A DNA stretch of 64,000 bases from Amycolatopsis taiwanensis DSM 45107 (lineage in GTDB: Bacteria; Actinomycetota; Actinomycetes; Mycobacteriales; Pseudonocardiaceae), in the NCBI RefSeq assembly GCF_000519205.1, contig NZ_JAFB01000015.1, forward strand, positions 1 through 64,000, written 5' to 3'. Below, piece by piece: positions 8,121 through 16,701 of this stretch. The notes under the pieces were generated by a model that did not search any database, was not told the DNA's origin, and was given only the letters and a program-made list of their open reading frames with translations. Each line of letters starts with the position of its first letter. The stretch's first letter is position 1. Both the position numbers and the translations under genes were made by a program.

Positions 8121-9265
8121 GCCCTGCTCCCGGTCGGAATCGATGCGCGCACCCGGAACACCCCGTCGGCCGCGGCGCCGGCGCTCAGCTTCCCGCCGAC
8201 CTCCTGCACGCGCTCCCTCAGCCCGCTCAGCCCGCGGCCGCCGGAGAGGCTCCAGTCCGGCGTCGCCGCGGCGCCCTCGCTGGCGACCTCGATGTCCACC
8301 TCGTCCGCGCGGTACCCGATGCGGACGACCGTGCGATGACCACCGGCGTACTTGACCGCGTTGGTGAGTGCCTCCTGCACCACCCGGTAGCCCGCGAGTC
8401 CGGCGGCTTTCGGCAGCGCCGTCCGTTCGCCCTCCTCGACCAACTCGACCGGCTGCCCGCCGTTTCTGATGACGGCCACGAGATCCGCGACGTCGTCGAG
8501 CGCCGGGGACTTGCCCGCCGACGGCTGGTCGCCGGTGGCCTCCAGCACGCTGAGCAGCGACCGCAGCTCCTTGAGCGCCCGGCGACCGGTGTCGCCGATG
8601 GTGTCGAGCGATTCGGCGACCTGCTGTGGCGAACCGGTCAGGTACTTGGTGGCGCTGGACTGCACCACCATCGCGGTCACGTGGTGGGTCACCACGTCGT
8701 GCAGCTCGCGGGCGATGCGCGAGCGCTCTGCCGCCTTCGCCGTCTCGGCCTCCAGCCGCCGGCGAGCGACCTCCTCGGCCCGTCGGGTCCGCACCAGCAT
8801 TCCGATCGTGACGCCCGCCAGGGCCGCCGCGTAGAACAGCACGAAGTCCGCGAGCCCGTTCGGCGAGTGCCGCAGGTACAGGACGACGCAGAACACCGCG
8901 TAGCCGACGGTGCTCGCGATCGCCACGGTCCTGCGGTAGCCGTCTTGGAGCGCGCCGACCGAGTAGAGCGCGATCAGCAGCCCGAGCGTGCCGGCCGTGG
9001 CCGGGTATGCGACCGACTCGTGGACGGCGAAGCACACTGCGACCACCGCGAACGACCCGGCGGGCCAGCGCCGGCGGACGGCCAGCGGCAGCGTCATGCC
9101 CAGTGTGAGGACCACCGCGAACACATCGACAGGTCGTTTCGGCAGGTCACCCAAGGTCGTACCGAGAAGCGCCGTGAACGGCAGGAAACTGAAAACGGTG
9201 AACACGAGGGCGAGCACGGGATCGGCCGCCAGCCTCGTGAACCAGCGCGCCGGACGCGTCGACAT
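8117..9265 (-). CDS. NarL-family sensor histidine kinase
   Basis: A 382-residue kinase with four or five membrane helices in the first 160 residues and almost no extracytoplasmic domain, so it may sense the membrane itself. The dimerisation box RIARELHDVVTHHV holds the phosphorylated His near residue 200 (HisKA_3 type). The ATPase region shows GYRVVQEALTNAVKYAGG (N box) and GGRGLSGLRERV (G box). It pairs with the downstream response regulator. The convergent CPBP protease gene is a possible but unproved partner. Confidence 0.92.
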   Translation of the reverse strand: MSTRPARWFTRLAADPVLALVFTVFSFLPFTALLGTTLGDLPKRPVDVFAVVLTLGMTLPLAVRRRWPAGSFAVVAVCFAVHESVAYPATAGTLGLLIALYSVGALQDGYRRTVAIASTVGYAVFCVVLYLRHSPNGLADFVLFYAAALAGVTIGMLVRTRRAEEVARRRLEAETAKAAERSRIARELHDVVTHHVTAMVVQSSATKYLTGSPQQVAESLDTIGDTGRRALKELRSLLSVLEATGDQPSAGKSPALDDVADLVAVIRNGGQPVELVEEGERTALPKAAGLAGYRVVQEALTNAVKYAGGHRTVVRIGYRADEVDIEVASEGAAATPDWSLSGGRGLSGLRERVQEVGGKLSAGAAADGVFRVRASIPTGSRA

Positions 9266-9330
9266 GCGAGGCAGTCTAGACCGACCCGGCCGCCGACCAG
9301 GCCACGTCGGCCTCAGGGCAGGTTGCCGCG

Positions 9331-10062
9331 TCAGTCTTCGAAGCGCCAGATCTCTTCCATCAGGGTCGTGTAGTCCTTGGTGCGGCGGACGCGGAAGGCG
9401 GACATCTGGACGGCTTCGAAATGCCAGGGGGCGCAGGGGCCGAGTGCGAGGTCGCCGAAGGCGTGCCAGTTGGTGCGGGAGGGGTCCTCCTCGTCCAGTT
9501 CGGCGTCCTGCCCGGCCAGGGACTCGGGCGGGATGCCGAGTGCGTGCAGGATGGCGCGGGGGTCGCCGGTCAGCTCCCACAGTTCGCTGTCCCAGCCCGT
9601 GTAGTGCAGCATCGGTCCGTCGGGTAGGTGGATGGTGTTTTCGGAGTGGGACTCTCCCATGTCGCTGCTTACCGATCCGATGATCCGGGCGTCCGGGTAG
9701 CGCTGGTGGAAAGCTTCGGTTTCAGCCAGCAGTGGGCACTCGTTCCCGTTGTCGGCGAGCGCGGGATCGGAGATGCCGATGATGTTGCCCCAGCAGCCGA
9801 CCTTGATGATGTCCAGGTCGGCACGTGTCGCCGGAAAGTCGGAGACGGTCGTGACGAGGGGCAGTTCTTCGAGGACGGCCTCGACGGGGCCGAAGGTCTC
9901 GGCGACCTGGCGGGCCCGTGCGGGGTCGTGGGGAGCGAGTTCCGCAATCGTGCTGCGGTCGGTGGTCGTGGGGAAGGGAGGGTGGAGGATGGTGATGGTG
10001 TACTCGCCCCATCCGTGGACTTCACGGTCAGGCGGGCAGGTCCAGTAACTGTTGTCGATCAT
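9331..10062 (-). CDS. Conserved hypothetical protein (DUF6333-like)
   Basis: A 243-residue soluble protein. The sequence has YWTCPPDREVHGWGEY, TILHPPFP, IIKVGCWGNIIGISDPALADNG and GSVSSDMGESHSENTI, a pattern I associate with streptomycete proteins of DUF6333; this is from memory and not checked. No catalytic motif is obvious. ATG 10062 was chosen because the family begins a few residues before YWTCP; ATG 10086 in the same frame is the alternative. Confidence 0.6.
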   Translation of the reverse strand: MIDNSYWTCPPDREVHGWGEYTITILHPPFPTTTDRSTIAELAPHDPARARQVAETFGPVEAVLEELPLVTTVSDFPATRADLDIIKVGCWGNIIGISDPALADNGNECPLLAETEAFHQRYPDARIIGSVSSDMGESHSENTIHLPDGPMLHYTGWDSELWELTGDPRAILHALGIPPESLAGQDAELDEEDPSRTNWHAFGDLALGPCAPWHFEAVQMSAFRVRRTKDYTTLMEEIWRFED

Positions 10063-10422
10063 GCGCGTCACCGTAGTGATGGGCATGCGCCTTACCGCAG
10101 TTCTGCTCATAGCGGCCGTCGGTGCCCCCAGGCAATTTCACGGGTCGTTCGCTTATTCTCTGGACTACGTGGCGAAGCGAATAGATCGCCGCCCACTCCG
10201 AGTCGTACTTACCCCGGTGCCAAGCCACCAGCCGGACCGCCCGCTGCCGCACCTCAACCGGCTGCCGTCCGCAAAGATCAAGATTTCCATCGGCTCGGGG
10301 CAGTTAATGCTCGGCGAAACCACCGGAAAGCGCGCACTCGGCCCTGCGCTGAGCGAACTCGCCGACCGTCTCGGCGCCTGGCCCGGCACTGCCCGGAATC
10401 GGGCGACCGGCACAATGTGCGG
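10063..10422. other. Intergenic stretch with IS3 transposase remnant
   Basis: On the minus strand at roughly 10185-10280 a frame reads PVEVRQRAVRLVAWHRGKY then DSEWAAIYS, which matches the start of IS3-family OrfA transposases (E-x-R-x-R-A-V-x-L-V ... SEWAAI-S). The likeness stops there, and no OrfB or terminal repeats are seen, so it is a scar. The methyltransferase promoter must lie in the last 100 bases; CACAAT at 10411-10416 could be its -10. Confidence 0.4.
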
Positions 10423-11541
10423 GTGAGAGTGAGCGAACTGCAGGCGGTCTGGGAAAAGCTCGGCAATGACGATCCGTTGTGGGCGGTGCTTTCCGACCCC
10501 GGGCGCAAGGGCGGCCGGTGGGACATCGAGGAGTTCATGGCCACTGGGCAGGAGCACGTCGACTACGTGCGGGGCCTGCTGGAGCGGCACGAACTCACGT
10601 TCGGCGAGCGTGTACTGGACTTCGGCTGCGGCGTCGGGCGGCTGTCGCAGGCGCTGGCCGCGCACGTGCCGCACGTGACGGGTGTGGACATCGCCTCCTC
10701 GATGATCGACAAGGCCCGGGAGCTGAACTCCTTCGGTGACAAGGTTTCCTACGAGCACTACGACGGCAGGCTGCTTCCTTTCGAGGATGGCAGTTTCGAC
10801 TCCGCGATGAGCCTGATCGTGGTGCAGCACATGCCGCCCGCCGTACAGCTGTCGACGATGCTGGAACTCAACCGCGTCGTGCGCCCCGGCGGCCTGCTGG
10901 TCTTCCAGGCGCCGCGTGCGCCGCGGTCCGAGCATCCGCTGGTGGCGGAGAACTGCCGCGCGGAGATCACCCTCCTCGAGGGCCCGGATTCCTTGCCACC
11001 CAACGGGATCGGCACCGTGCTGGCCACCGTGACCAACACCGGCCCGGCGGCCTGGACGCCCGACCACGACATCAAGTTCGCCAACCACTGGTTCCGCGAC
11101 GGTGAAATGGTGGTGCGAGACGATGGCCGCACTGAGCTGCCGCGCAAGGTTTCGCCGGGCGAGTCGGTGGAGTTGGAGCTGGCCGTGTGCGCGCCGGACG
11201 AGCCCGGGCAGTACGAACTGGTGCTGGACATGGTCGAGGAGTTCGTCGCCTGGTGGTCCGACCACGGCAGCGCGGTCGCACGGCTCGGCGTGACCGTCGG
11301 CGAGGACGCCCGGCCCAGCCAGCTCGCGTTCAGCGCGCCCGAGCCCGCCGCGCAGGTGGACCCGGCCATCGCCGGCGAGCCCGACGAGACCGAGGGCATC
11401 GAGATGCACCCGGTGCCCGCTCCCCTGGTGCGTTCGGTGTTCGAACACATGGGTTCCGAGCTGCTCGCCACCGACGACTACGCCATCGCCGGCCCGGAAT
11501 GGGCCAGCCGCACGTACCTGATCCGCGTCGGACGGCGCTAG
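10423..11541 (+). CDS. SAM-dependent methyltransferase with Ig-like C-terminal domain
   Basis: This 372-residue protein has a class I methyltransferase domain: VLDFGCGVGRLSQALA (motif I) near residue 62, GVDIASSMI, the acidic post-I region, and LNRVVRPGGLLVFQAP. After residue 170 comes a beta-rich segment (ITLLEGPDSLPPNGIGTVLA, WTPDHDIKFANHWF, LPRKVSPGESVELELAV, PGQYELVLDMVEE) resembling the NBR1-type Ig-like domain found beside glycan enzymes. The last 60 residues are not assigned. The substrate is unknown; the Ig-like domain suggests a large or cell-envelope substrate. Three in-frame GTG codons (10417, 10423, 10429) compete, with no ribosome site; a leaderless message is likely. Confidence 0.8.
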   Translation: MRVSELQAVWEKLGNDDPLWAVLSDPGRKGGRWDIEEFMATGQEHVDYVRGLLERHELTFGERVLDFGCGVGRLSQALAAHVPHVTGVDIASSMIDKARELNSFGDKVSYEHYDGRLLPFEDGSFDSAMSLIVVQHMPPAVQLSTMLELNRVVRPGGLLVFQAPRAPRSEHPLVAENCRAEITLLEGPDSLPPNGIGTVLATVTNTGPAAWTPDHDIKFANHWFRDGEMVVRDDGRTELPRKVSPGESVELELAVCAPDEPGQYELVLDMVEEFVAWWSDHGSAVARLGVTVGEDARPSQLAFSAPEPAAQVDPAIAGEPDETEGIEMHPVPAPLVRSVFEHMGSELLATDDYAIAGPEWASRTYLIRVGRR

Positions 11542-11638
11542 AGACTGTTTTGAAGTGGCTTGCATGACGGTGCGGGTGGCGTCGTCGCGTCCTGCCACAG
11601 GCGGGCTGCCGCGCCTCAGCGGATGACAGACTGAGCAG

Positions 11639-12139
11639 GTGATCGATGATCTCCCTGCCGGCCTCAGGGCTCGGCACCTGACCGAAGAAGACCATCTCCG
11701 AGTGCTGGCCGTACTGGACACGTGGTGGGGCGGTCTGAAGGGCGAGGCGGGAGCGAAAGAACGTGCGCTCCTGCTGCCTCGGCTGTACTTCCAGCACTTC
11801 ACCACCACCAGCTTCCTGGTGGAACGTGACGGTGGGCAGATGGTTGCCTTCCTGGTCGGCTTCCTTTCGCAGACGGACCCCGAAACCGCGTATGTGCACT
11901 TCGTCGGCGTCGACCCTGCGCTGCACGGGCAGGGCATCGGACGTGCTCTGTATCGGTCCTTTTTCGCGCTCGCTCGGTCGCATGGACGCCGTTACGTGCA
12001 CTGCATCACGAGCCCGGGTAACACTGGGTCGCAGGCATTTCATGCGCGGCTCGGCTTCACAACCTCAGCGGTCAAGCCGGATTACGACGGCCCCGGACTC
12101 GATCGCGTGGCGTTCACCATCGACCTGTCCGAGGATTGA
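11639..12139 (+). CDS. GNAT family N-acetyltransferase
   Basis: A 166-residue single GNAT domain. The acetyl-CoA loop VGVDPALHGQGIGRALY lies near residues 100-115, and the C-terminal strand has SPGNTGSQAFHARLGFT. N-terminal residues ARHLTEEDHLRVLAVLDTWW form the usual first strand and helix. The GTG at 11639 gives the full family length. Substrate unknown. The upstream 97 bases contain AGACTGTTTTGAA, a sequence seen at some insertion-sequence ends, but no element can be built from it. Confidence 0.85.
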   Translation: MIDDLPAGLRARHLTEEDHLRVLAVLDTWWGGLKGEAGAKERALLLPRLYFQHFTTTSFLVERDGGQMVAFLVGFLSQTDPETAYVHFVGVDPALHGQGIGRALYRSFFALARSHGRRYVHCITSPGNTGSQAFHARLGFTTSAVKPDYDGPGLDRVAFTIDLSED

Positions 12140-12248
12140 AACCCGGTGGGCCCGGTCGGCGTCTTGGGGCGTGTCGACCGCGGCGAGGTCCTGCTGCACG
12201 GCAACTACGGCTTCAAGAACGGCCGTCCATGGACCATCATGTGTGGTT

Positions 12249-12614
12249 GTGGAGTCCACCCGTGTGGATCGCTGGCTGTGGGCGGTCCGGCTGACCAAGA
12301 CCCGACCGGACGCCGCCGCGGCCTGCCGCGGCGGGCACGTGCGCATCAACGACCGGCCCGCCAAGCCCGCGACGACGGTGTCCCCCGGCGACGAGGTACG
12401 CGCACGCGTGGGCGGCACGACCCGAATCGTCGAGGTGGTGCGGGTGATCCAGAAACGCGTCGGCGCGGCCGATGCCTCCGCCTGTTTCATCGACCGGACA
12501 CCCGCGCCGCCCCCGGAGACGTCCTTGCCCGTCGCCCGCCGCGACCGAGGCGCCGGACGACCAACGAAACGAGAACGCCGGGTTCTCGACAAGTTTCGCA
12601 CCGGGCGCGCCTGA
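12249..12614 (+). CDS. S4-domain RNA-binding protein (Hsp15-like)
   Basis: A 121-residue protein with an N-terminal S4 domain: VDRWLWAVRLTKTRPDAAA, GGHVRINDRPAKPATTV and SPGDEVRARVGG. The last third is basic (RRDRGAGRPTKRERR). The family member Hsp15 rescues stalled 50S subunits carrying peptidyl-tRNA, and this protein probably binds rRNA or tRNA. GTG 12249 was chosen because the domain begins at once after ESTR; no ribosome site is visible, so the message may be leaderless. Confidence 0.85.
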   Translation: MESTRVDRWLWAVRLTKTRPDAAAACRGGHVRINDRPAKPATTVSPGDEVRARVGGTTRIVEVVRVIQKRVGAADASACFIDRTPAPPPETSLPVARRDRGAGRPTKRERRVLDKFRTGRA

Positions 12615-12678
12615 CCGATTGCCAGCGCATCCGCATGATCTCCGGAATGAGCGTGCATGCCGGCGGAGGCCAACGCCG

Positions 12679-13698
12679 CTACCTGTTCTCGCGAAGCGGG
12701 GCGCCGGCCTGATGTAGGTGGCGCAGGGCCTCGCCGTAGGAAGCGATCAGGCCGGTCTCGTGGTAGGGCACCCCGATCTCCGCGCAGTAGTCCCGCACGA
12801 TCGGCTGCGCACGACGAAGATGTGGCGAGGGCATGCTCGGGAACAGGTGGTGCTCGATCTGATAGTTGAGGCCGCCCAGTGCGAGATCCACGAGCCGGCC
12901 ACCGCGCACGTTCCGCGAGGTCAGCACCTGGCGGCGCAGGAAATCAGGACGGTCGGTGCCGCTGAACATCGGCATCCCCTTGTGGTTCGGGGCGAAGATC
13001 GAACCCATGTAGATGCCCCAAAGTCCCTGGTGCACGGCCACGAACGCGAGTGCCTTGCCTGGCGAGAGCACCAGGAAGACCATGCCCAGGTAACCGACGA
13101 CGTGGGCGATCAGCAGTGTCGCTTCAACCGCACGCTGTTTCAGCGTCGGTGCGAACAAGGCGCGGAACCCCGAGTAGTGCAGATTCAGTCCTTCCAGGGT
13201 GAGCAACGGGAAGAACAGAAAGGCCTGCCTGCGTCCGATGAAACGTGGCACGCCCCGGCTCTGGCGTGCCTGTTTCTTCGACCACACCAGGATGTCCGGG
13301 ATCACGTCGGGGTCGAGGTCTTCGTGGTTCGGGTTGGCGTGGTGGCGCGTGTGCTTGTCCATCCACCAGCCGTAACTCATGCCGATGCCGAGGTTGCCAA
13401 CGATTCGCCCGAGGGTTGCCGTGGCCCGGCGAGTGCGCAGGACCTGGCGGTGCGCGAGATCGTGCGCCAGCAAGGCGATCTGGCCGAACACGACCGCCAA
13501 GAACGCGGCGACGAGAAGTTGCAGCCACGAGTCGCCGATCGCGAAGAACGCGGCCCACCCTGCGGCGAGTGATCCGCCGACCAGCCCGAAACGCAGGATG
13601 TAGTAGCCGGGTCGTCGCCGGAACAGGCCGGCCTCGGAAATGCGCCGTGACAACCGGGAAAAGTCGCTGCCACGCATGGTTTCTTCGGTGCTGGTCAC
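12679..13698 (-). CDS. Membrane fatty acid desaturase
   Basis: This 339-residue protein has four membrane segments and the three histidine boxes of acyl-lipid or acyl-CoA desaturases: HDLAHRQ near 93, HTRHHANPNHED near 127 and QIEHHLFP near 290. These bind a di-iron centre that inserts a double bond into a fatty acyl chain, with electrons from a ferredoxin or flavodoxin partner not encoded here. A GTG at 13698 and an ATG at 13677 are both possible starts; the GTG is used. It is transcribed away from a strong hairpin that separates it from the upstream gene. Confidence 0.92.
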   Translation of the reverse strand: MTSTEETMRGSDFSRLSRRISEAGLFRRRPGYYILRFGLVGGSLAAGWAAFFAIGDSWLQLLVAAFLAVVFGQIALLAHDLAHRQVLRTRRATATLGRIVGNLGIGMSYGWWMDKHTRHHANPNHEDLDPDVIPDILVWSKKQARQSRGVPRFIGRRQAFLFFPLLTLEGLNLHYSGFRALFAPTLKQRAVEATLLIAHVVGYLGMVFLVLSPGKALAFVAVHQGLWGIYMGSIFAPNHKGMPMFSGTDRPDFLRRQVLTSRNVRGGRLVDLALGGLNYQIEHHLFPSMPSPHLRRAQPIVRDYCAEIGVPYHETGLIASYGEALRHLHQAGAPLRENR

Positions 13699-13807
13699 TC
13701 CGCTGAGTCTGGTCACCGGCCAGGCCCGCGATAAGCCTGTACACCCCCAATCCTTGCGGGGGAAAGCCCTACCTCGCAAGGCCCGGGTCGTCGATCCGCA
13801 CCATCCT

Positions 13808-13858
13808 GCCGAGCCGGGCCGTCCGAGGGGATTTCGCCCTCGGACGGCCCGGCTCGGC
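13808..13858. terminator. 22-bp perfect hairpin
   Basis: Bases 13808-13829 are the exact reverse complement of 13837-13858, with loop GATTTCG. It lies 38 bases beyond the stop of the minus-strand DUF4097 gene and upstream of the desaturase, so it is probably the DUF4097 terminator. A U-tract is absent, which is usual in high-GC actinomycetes. Confidence 0.7.
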
Positions 13859-13896
13859 TGGGATTGCGGGCAGCCGAGCTGGTCGGCTGGTGTTCT

Positions 13897-14562
13897 TCAG
13901 CGGCTGCGGGCGACGATGTCGCCGTGGGAGGTGGTGGCGTGGATGTCGAGTTCGGTGGTGCCGTCGTTCTTGAGGGCGTTGCTGATGCGGCCGTGGCCGG
14001 TGCTGGCGTCCAGGGAGGCTGAGACGCCGGCGGCGGCGCCGACCGAGATGCCGCCGGACTGGGTGCGCAGCACGACCGTGCCGCGTGCGGCCTCGAGGAT
14101 CCGGATGTCTCCCCGGGTGGTGCTGATCTCGGCGGGGCCGTCCAGCCGGCCGACTTCGACGTCGCCGTCGACTGCGGTGAGGCGGACGCTCGCGGCGTCG
14201 TCGATCTTGATCTGGCGGTAGGCGCCTTCGAAGGCGACGTCGCCAAGGCGGCCGACGCTGCGGAGTTCGGCGCTGGCGGTTTTGGCCTCGATGCGGGAGT
14301 CGGCGGGCAGTTGGACGGTGACCTGCAGGGCTCCGGAGGGACCGAAGTACTGGTTCTTGGGCTCGGAGGTGTGGATCCGCAGGACGCCGTCGGCGTAGGC
14401 GACGGTGGTGCGCTCCGCCGCCTTCACGTCGCGGCCCTTCGAGGCGTCGGCGGGCAGGACCTCGACCACGGTGTCGGCCCGGTCGCCGGCGATGAGCTGG
14501 ACCTGCCCCGCGGGGATGTCCAGGATGGCGGAGATCGGGGCGGGGGTGTCGAACTTCTGCAT
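13897..14562 (-). CDS. DUF4097-type beta-strand repeat protein
   Basis: A 221-residue protein built from short beta repeats such as TASAELRSVGRLGDVAFEGA, VDGDVEVGRLDGPAEISTTR, GDIRILEA and GRISNALKNDGTTELDIHA, ending in TSHGDIVARS. This is the right-handed beta-helix-like DUF4097 (putative adhesin) fold. It has no signal peptide, so it is likely cytoplasmic; many actinomycete members sit beside TetR or PadR regulators and have no known role. AGGAG lies seven bases before ATG 14562. Confidence 0.85.
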   Translation of the reverse strand: MQKFDTPAPISAILDIPAGQVQLIAGDRADTVVEVLPADASKGRDVKAAERTTVAYADGVLRIHTSEPKNQYFGPSGALQVTVQLPADSRIEAKTASAELRSVGRLGDVAFEGAYRQIKIDDAASVRLTAVDGDVEVGRLDGPAEISTTRGDIRILEAARGTVVLRTQSGGISVGAAAGVSASLDASTGHGRISNALKNDGTTELDIHATTSHGDIVARSR

Positions 14563-14786
14563 CGTGGTCTCCTGACGGTTCGTTGCGTCCCAGCTGGTGG
14601 GGATGCCTGTGGTGGCTGCGGGTGCGATCGATGAGCTGATCACGGAAACCACGATCGCCCGCTGTCCTGACACCGGAACGCCACCGTGCTGACGCGGCCC
14701 CTGACACGGCGCCGCCACCGGACACAACGGCAGGTCACGGGCACGGTGGAGATCAAGATTCAGGTTCGCCACCCGGCTCGTGGGGG

Positions 14787-15365
14787 TTACGGCAGCAGGC
14801 GGGACAGGTGATGGTCCACGAGCGAGATCACTTCCGCCGGCGTTCGGTGGCCGAGCAGGACCGCCTCGCCGAGGCCGGCGACGAGGGCCAGCAGGAGGTC
14901 TGTTTCCTGGAGCGGGTCCAGCTTCGGGTGCAGCCGGCCGTCTGCCTGGGCAGCGGTGATCATGGCGGCGACGGCGTCGCGGAGTTGTGTGTGACCGACG
15001 CGGAATCGGTTGGCGATCTCCGGGTCCTTCAGAGCGCGTACGACGAACGCGTTCGCGACCAGCGCCTCGGTCCGGCTTTCGTCCTTGAAGGGGAGGAGAG
15101 CGATCAGTGCGGCGCGCAGGTCGGTCGGCCCGTCGGCGAACTCGGTCCGCAATCGGTTTTCCACCCAGTCGCGCAGTGTTCCCGTGGCGTAGCGCAGCAT
15201 GGCGTCTTTGCCCGGGAAGTAGTGCTGTACCAGGCCCTTCGAGATGCCGGCCTCGGCCGCGACCTCGCCGAGGCTCACCGCTTCCAGGCCCCGATCGGCC
15301 GCGATGCGGCAGACCGCGTCGGCGATGAGCCGTCGCCGCTGCTCGTGATCGACGCGCTTGGGCAT
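14787..15365 (-). CDS. TetR family regulator (AcrR/BetI-like)
   Basis: A 192-residue repressor with an N-terminal helix-turn-helix (SLGEVAAEAGISKGLVQHYF PGKDAML) at about residues 28-52 and a helical ligand domain with TetR_C_6-like features (ALVANAFVVRALKDPEIA). It is divergent from an alpha/beta hydrolase, and the 88-base gap holds two similar palindromes. I infer that it represses the hydrolase and itself and responds to a hydrolase substrate or product. Confidence 0.9.
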   Translation of the reverse strand: MPKRVDHEQRRRLIADAVCRIAADRGLEAVSLGEVAAEAGISKGLVQHYFPGKDAMLRYATGTLRDWVENRLRTEFADGPTDLRAALIALLPFKDESRTEALVANAFVVRALKDPEIANRFRVGHTQLRDAVAAMITAAQADGRLHPKLDPLQETDLLLALVAGLGEAVLLGHRTPAEVISLVDHHLSRLLP

Positions 15366-15379
15366 CACACCACCTTTCA

Positions 15380-15395
15380 CAATACGATCGGATTG
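15380..15395. promoter_or_regulatory. Candidate TetR operator O1
   Basis: CAATACGATCGGATTG is a near-perfect palindrome centred on CGATCG, in the gap between the TetR gene and the hydrolase. It shares ATACGA-CG-AT with the second site at 15418-15433. Confidence 0.55.
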
Positions 15396-15417
15396 CAAAC
15401 CGTCGCGAAGCCGTTTA

Positions 15418-15433
15418 CGATACGAGCGTATCG
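15418..15433. promoter_or_regulatory. Candidate TetR operator O2
   Basis: CGATACGAGCGTATCG is a perfect inverted repeat of 7-base arms around AG, 20 bases before the hydrolase start. Its core matches O1, as expected for two sites of one repressor. Confidence 0.6.
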
Positions 15434-15453
15434 CCAAACAGGGAGGCCTCCGG

Positions 15454-16350
15454 ATGACACTCGGCGGATTCATCTCGCCGCAGGCTCGCGTCGAGTACGA
15501 CACGGCATACGACCGGGGGTTCGCCACGCTGCCCGCCCCCGTCGAACAGCACGATGTCCCGACGGCGTTCGGTACCGCGCGGGTATACCGCTTCGGCGAG
15601 CCCGGGCCTGTCCCGGTGGTGCTGCTCCACGGCCGGGCCGGCACGACGATCATGTGGAAGCCCAATCTCCCCGCGCTCGCCGCGCGCGGCCCGGTGTACG
15701 CGGTCGACTTGATCGGCGAGCCAGGACGCAGCGAACAGACCGCTCCCATCCGGAACGCCGAAGACCAGGCCGCTTGGCTCGACACCGTGTTCACCACGCT
15801 GGCCCTGCGCAAGATGCATCTCGTCGGCTATTCCTTCGGTGGCTGGGTCGCCGCCAACCAGGCCGTGCGAGCGCCGGACCGGCTCGCCTCGCTGACCTTG
15901 ATCGACCCCGTGCAGACCTTCGCCCGGTTCCCGGCCTCGTTGCTCGTGCGCACCGCGCTCACCCTCGTTCCAGGCATCCGTCGCCGGGCACGATCGTCCT
16001 TCCTGGCCTGGATCTCCGGTGCGGCCGAAGTGGCCGAGGACGACCCGGTGGCAACCGTGATCAACGAAGGCATGCGGACCTATCAGATCGCACTGCCGAC
16101 CCCGACCCTGTTCACCGACGCGCAACTGCACGGCGTGACGGTCCCGGTGCTCGCACTCATCGCGGGCCGCAGCGCCATACATGACAGCCGGCGCGCGGCC
16201 ACTCGCGCCCGCGAGCTGCTCCCCGACGGCCGGGTTGAGCTGTGGCCGGCGGCGACCCACGCGATCGCGGGCGAGTCGGCCACCGAGGTCAACGCCCGGG
16301 TGCTGGAGTTCCTGGCCGAGATCGAGCAACGAGGTCACGTGCGGCGATGA
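15454..16350 (+). CDS. Alpha/beta hydrolase
   Basis: A 298-residue alpha/beta-hydrolase. The oxyanion region is VVLLHGRAGTTIMW, the nucleophile elbow is GYSFGG with Ser near residue 133, and the catalytic His is in WPAATHAIAGE near residue 275; the acid is probably Asp in SLTLIDPVQ or near LIAGRSAIHD. It probably cleaves an ester or amide of a small molecule. GGGAGG stands six bases before ATG 15454. It is divergent from, and probably repressed by, the TetR gene. Confidence 0.88.
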   Translation: MTLGGFISPQARVEYDTAYDRGFATLPAPVEQHDVPTAFGTARVYRFGEPGPVPVVLLHGRAGTTIMWKPNLPALAARGPVYAVDLIGEPGRSEQTAPIRNAEDQAAWLDTVFTTLALRKMHLVGYSFGGWVAANQAVRAPDRLASLTLIDPVQTFARFPASLLVRTALTLVPGIRRRARSSFLAWISGAAEVAEDDPVATVINEGMRTYQIALPTPTLFTDAQLHGVTVPVLALIAGRSAIHDSRRAATRARELLPDGRVELWPAATHAIAGESATEVNARVLEFLAEIEQRGHVRR

Positions 16351-16401
16351 CGGACCGGACACCGGGCGGCAGCCCGTTGGCCACGCTTCTGTAGTGCACT
16401 G

Positions 16402-16647
16402 ATGCCTGACCTGACGGCCTACGAAGACGATGTCCTGGCGCTGCTCGATCGACATGGTGCGCGGCTGGTGGCACGGGTGCACACCACCACGGGGCCGGTT
16501 GGCCAGCCCACCGAGGTACAGATCATCGACCTTCCGAGCGAGGCCGCGCTCACGGCGTACCTGGACGATCCGGACCGGCTCGCCATGAGCGCGCGACGCG
16601 ATGCCTGCGTAGCCAGGACGGAAGTTATGCGCGTTCGTCACGTCTGA
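16402..16647 (+). CDS. Small hypothetical protein (ABM/DUF1330-like)
   Basis: An 81-residue protein: DLTAYEDDVLALLDRHGARLVARVHT, then EVQIIDLPSEAALTAYLDDPDRLA. The helix-strand-strand-helix order and the 'F/L-P-S-x-x-A-x-x-A-Y-x-x-D' phrase fit the dimeric ferredoxin-like fold of DUF1330 or related monooxygenase-like proteins. It has no visible catalytic residue. It follows the hydrolase by 51 bases and may share its transcript. Confidence 0.55.
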   Translation: MPDLTAYEDDVLALLDRHGARLVARVHTTTGPVGQPTEVQIIDLPSEAALTAYLDDPDRLAMSARRDACVARTEVMRVRHV

Positions 16648-16701
16648 CAGCCGCAAGCGGCTCGGAAATGCCGGTGCGCTGATCACGGCTCCGGTGTCAC
16701 C

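Noticed and set aside
11542-11600. Insertion-sequence end (AGACTGTTTTGAA)
   Set aside because: No partner terminal repeat or transposase is found around it.
13808-13858. Small transposable element or REP unit
   Set aside because: A single perfect hairpin after a stop codon is explained by a terminator, and no second copy is seen in the window.
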